This document shows positions 7,598 through 8,057 of a DNA stretch of 8,057 bases, in pieces (position 1 is the first letter of the stretch; every line of letters begins with the position of its first letter). Origin of the DNA: Candidatus Colimorpha onthohippi (GTDB lineage Bacteria > Bacteroidota > Bacteroidia > Bacteroidales > P3); contig JAGHVA010000057.1 in assembly GCA_018064565.1 (NCBI GenBank), positions 1 to 8,057 of the forward strand, written 5' to 3'. The notes below the pieces were generated by a model. That model was not told the origin of the DNA, did no database searches, and was given only the letters and a program-made list of their open reading frames with translations. Both the position numbers and the translations under genes were made by a program.

Positions 7598-7633
7598 ATT
7601 TGAGTTGTGAATAGTGCTAATACGGTGTTGAAC

Positions 7634-7677
7634 GTAAGACTACCAATACTAAAATGTAAGGCTACCAATACTTTTGA
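7634..7677. repeat. Two-copy 22-bp tandem direct repeat
   Basis: GTAAGACTACCAATACT (7634-7650) recurs as GTAAGGCTACCAATACT (7656-7672). This gives 16 identical bases of 17, with a period of 22 bp. The spacer bases differ between copies (AAAAT and TTTGA). The repeat lies between the glycosyltransferase stop and its terminator, starting 4 bp beyond the stop codon. It codes for nothing evident. It may be the remnant of a longer tandem array or of a dispersed intergenic repeat family. Confidence 0.7.
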
Positions 7678-7680
7678 GGT

Positions 7681-8057
7681 CTATTCCATAGGCTTGACCT
7701 CGAGCATCGTAAACACATGTCTGGCGATGTCGGCAACATCGAGGTAGGTCATGCATCGATAGTCTCCGTATTGGCAAGGTTTGTTGCCATATATCGAACA
7801 TGGTCTGCATTTGTGATTCGTAGCTATGGCATGTTGTGGATCTTGTCGCCAGCCGTAAAAGCCACAAACTGCATCAGTCGCACCCCAGATGCTTACTACG
7901 GGGACTTCCATACACGATGCAAAATGCATATTCGCACTGTCCATGCTAATCATCACATCCAACGAGGCGATAAGTTGCAACTCTTCTGCAAACGACTGTC
8001 TCCCAGCTGTAGATTGCACGTTCGCATGTTCAGAAGCCCAGGTCTCTAACAGTGCGG
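7681..8057 (-). CDS. Glycosyltransferase family 9 (ADP-heptose:LPS heptosyltransferase type), C-terminal part
   Basis: The last 124 residues of a protein whose 5' end lies beyond the right edge; the frame is open to the end of the window (starting ALLETWASEH). Family 9 enzymes transfer heptose or related sugars to the LPS or lipooligosaccharide core at the cytoplasmic face of the inner membrane. Seen here is the C-terminal donor-binding half. ISMDSANMHFASCMEVPVVS matches the family motif that usually reads TDSGPMHLAAALGTPVV, with the Asp (39) and His (44) kept, and it is followed by IWGATD. A four-cysteine cluster comes after it, C83, C86, C94 and C101 (CRPC...KPC...YRC), as seen in many heptosyltransferase-like proteins. 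The gene ends at TAG 7681-7683. The exact sugar and acceptor cannot be deduced. It is probably a separate transcription unit from the efflux genes. Confidence 0.87.
   Translation of the reverse strand, partial: ALLETWASEHANVQSTAGRQSFAEELQLIASLDVMISMDSANMHFASCMEVPVVSIWGATDAVCGFYGWRQDPQHAIATNHKCRPCSIYGNKPCQYGDYRCMTYLDVADIARHVFTMLEVKPME

Noticed and set aside
7409..7603. 64-codon plus-strand frame with a hydrophobic, Cys-containing translation
   Set aside because: It comes from GT-rich low-complexity intergenic DNA, starts at GTG over the leader of the TolC-like gene, and crosses the opposite-strand terminator; it is more likely chance than a small membrane protein.
7634..7677. Possible CRISPR array
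   Set aside because: Only two units with 5-bp spacing and no spacers of CRISPR length; this is a plain tandem repeat.

Overview
This window is a piece of a Bacteroidetes (probably Bacteroidales) chromosome. The evidence is the proteins themselves, A-rich leaders with no Shine-Dalgarno sequence before the start codons, and a promoter element of the Bacteroides type (TAnnTTTG). Species cannot be fixed from the sequence. Every gene I can support lies on the minus strand, so transcription runs from high to low coordinates.

Right edge (7681-8057): the C-terminal part of a family 9 glycosyltransferase (ADP-heptose/LPS heptosyltransferase type), which starts outside the window. Downstream of its stop are two copies of a 22-bp tandem repeat and a short hairpin with a T-tract that acts as its likely terminator.

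Centre (7577 down to 1351): a four-gene operon. It encodes a TolC-type outer-membrane efflux protein, a lipoprotein membrane-fusion protein, a 1077-aa RND inner-membrane pump with the proton-relay residues D399, D400 and K947, and a 97-aa PII-like protein. The first three form a complete tripartite proton-driven efflux pump. Intergenic gaps are 31, 60 and 23 bp, and the operon ends at a strong 10-bp hairpin with a T-tract. A weak Bacteroides-type promoter candidate sits before the first gene. No TetR, AraC, MarR or two-component regulator is visible beside the operon, so the PII-like protein is the only candidate regulatory component in view. Its putative T-loop is rich in histidine.

Left (1-1333): the 5' part of a type I restriction endonuclease R subunit (hsdR). 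It has an intact nuclease motif and helicase motifs I, II and III, and continues off the left edge. Its leader holds an exact TAnnTTTG promoter box and an unexplained GC-rich patch. That patch is open in the hsdR frame but has no start codon and ends at TAG 28-30 nt before the hsdR ATG. hsdM and hsdS are not in the window.

Most of the window is conventional efflux and restriction machinery. The least ordinary items are the PII-like protein linked to a drug-type (DD-motif) RND pump, the GC-rich leader patch before hsdR, and the 22-bp repeat.
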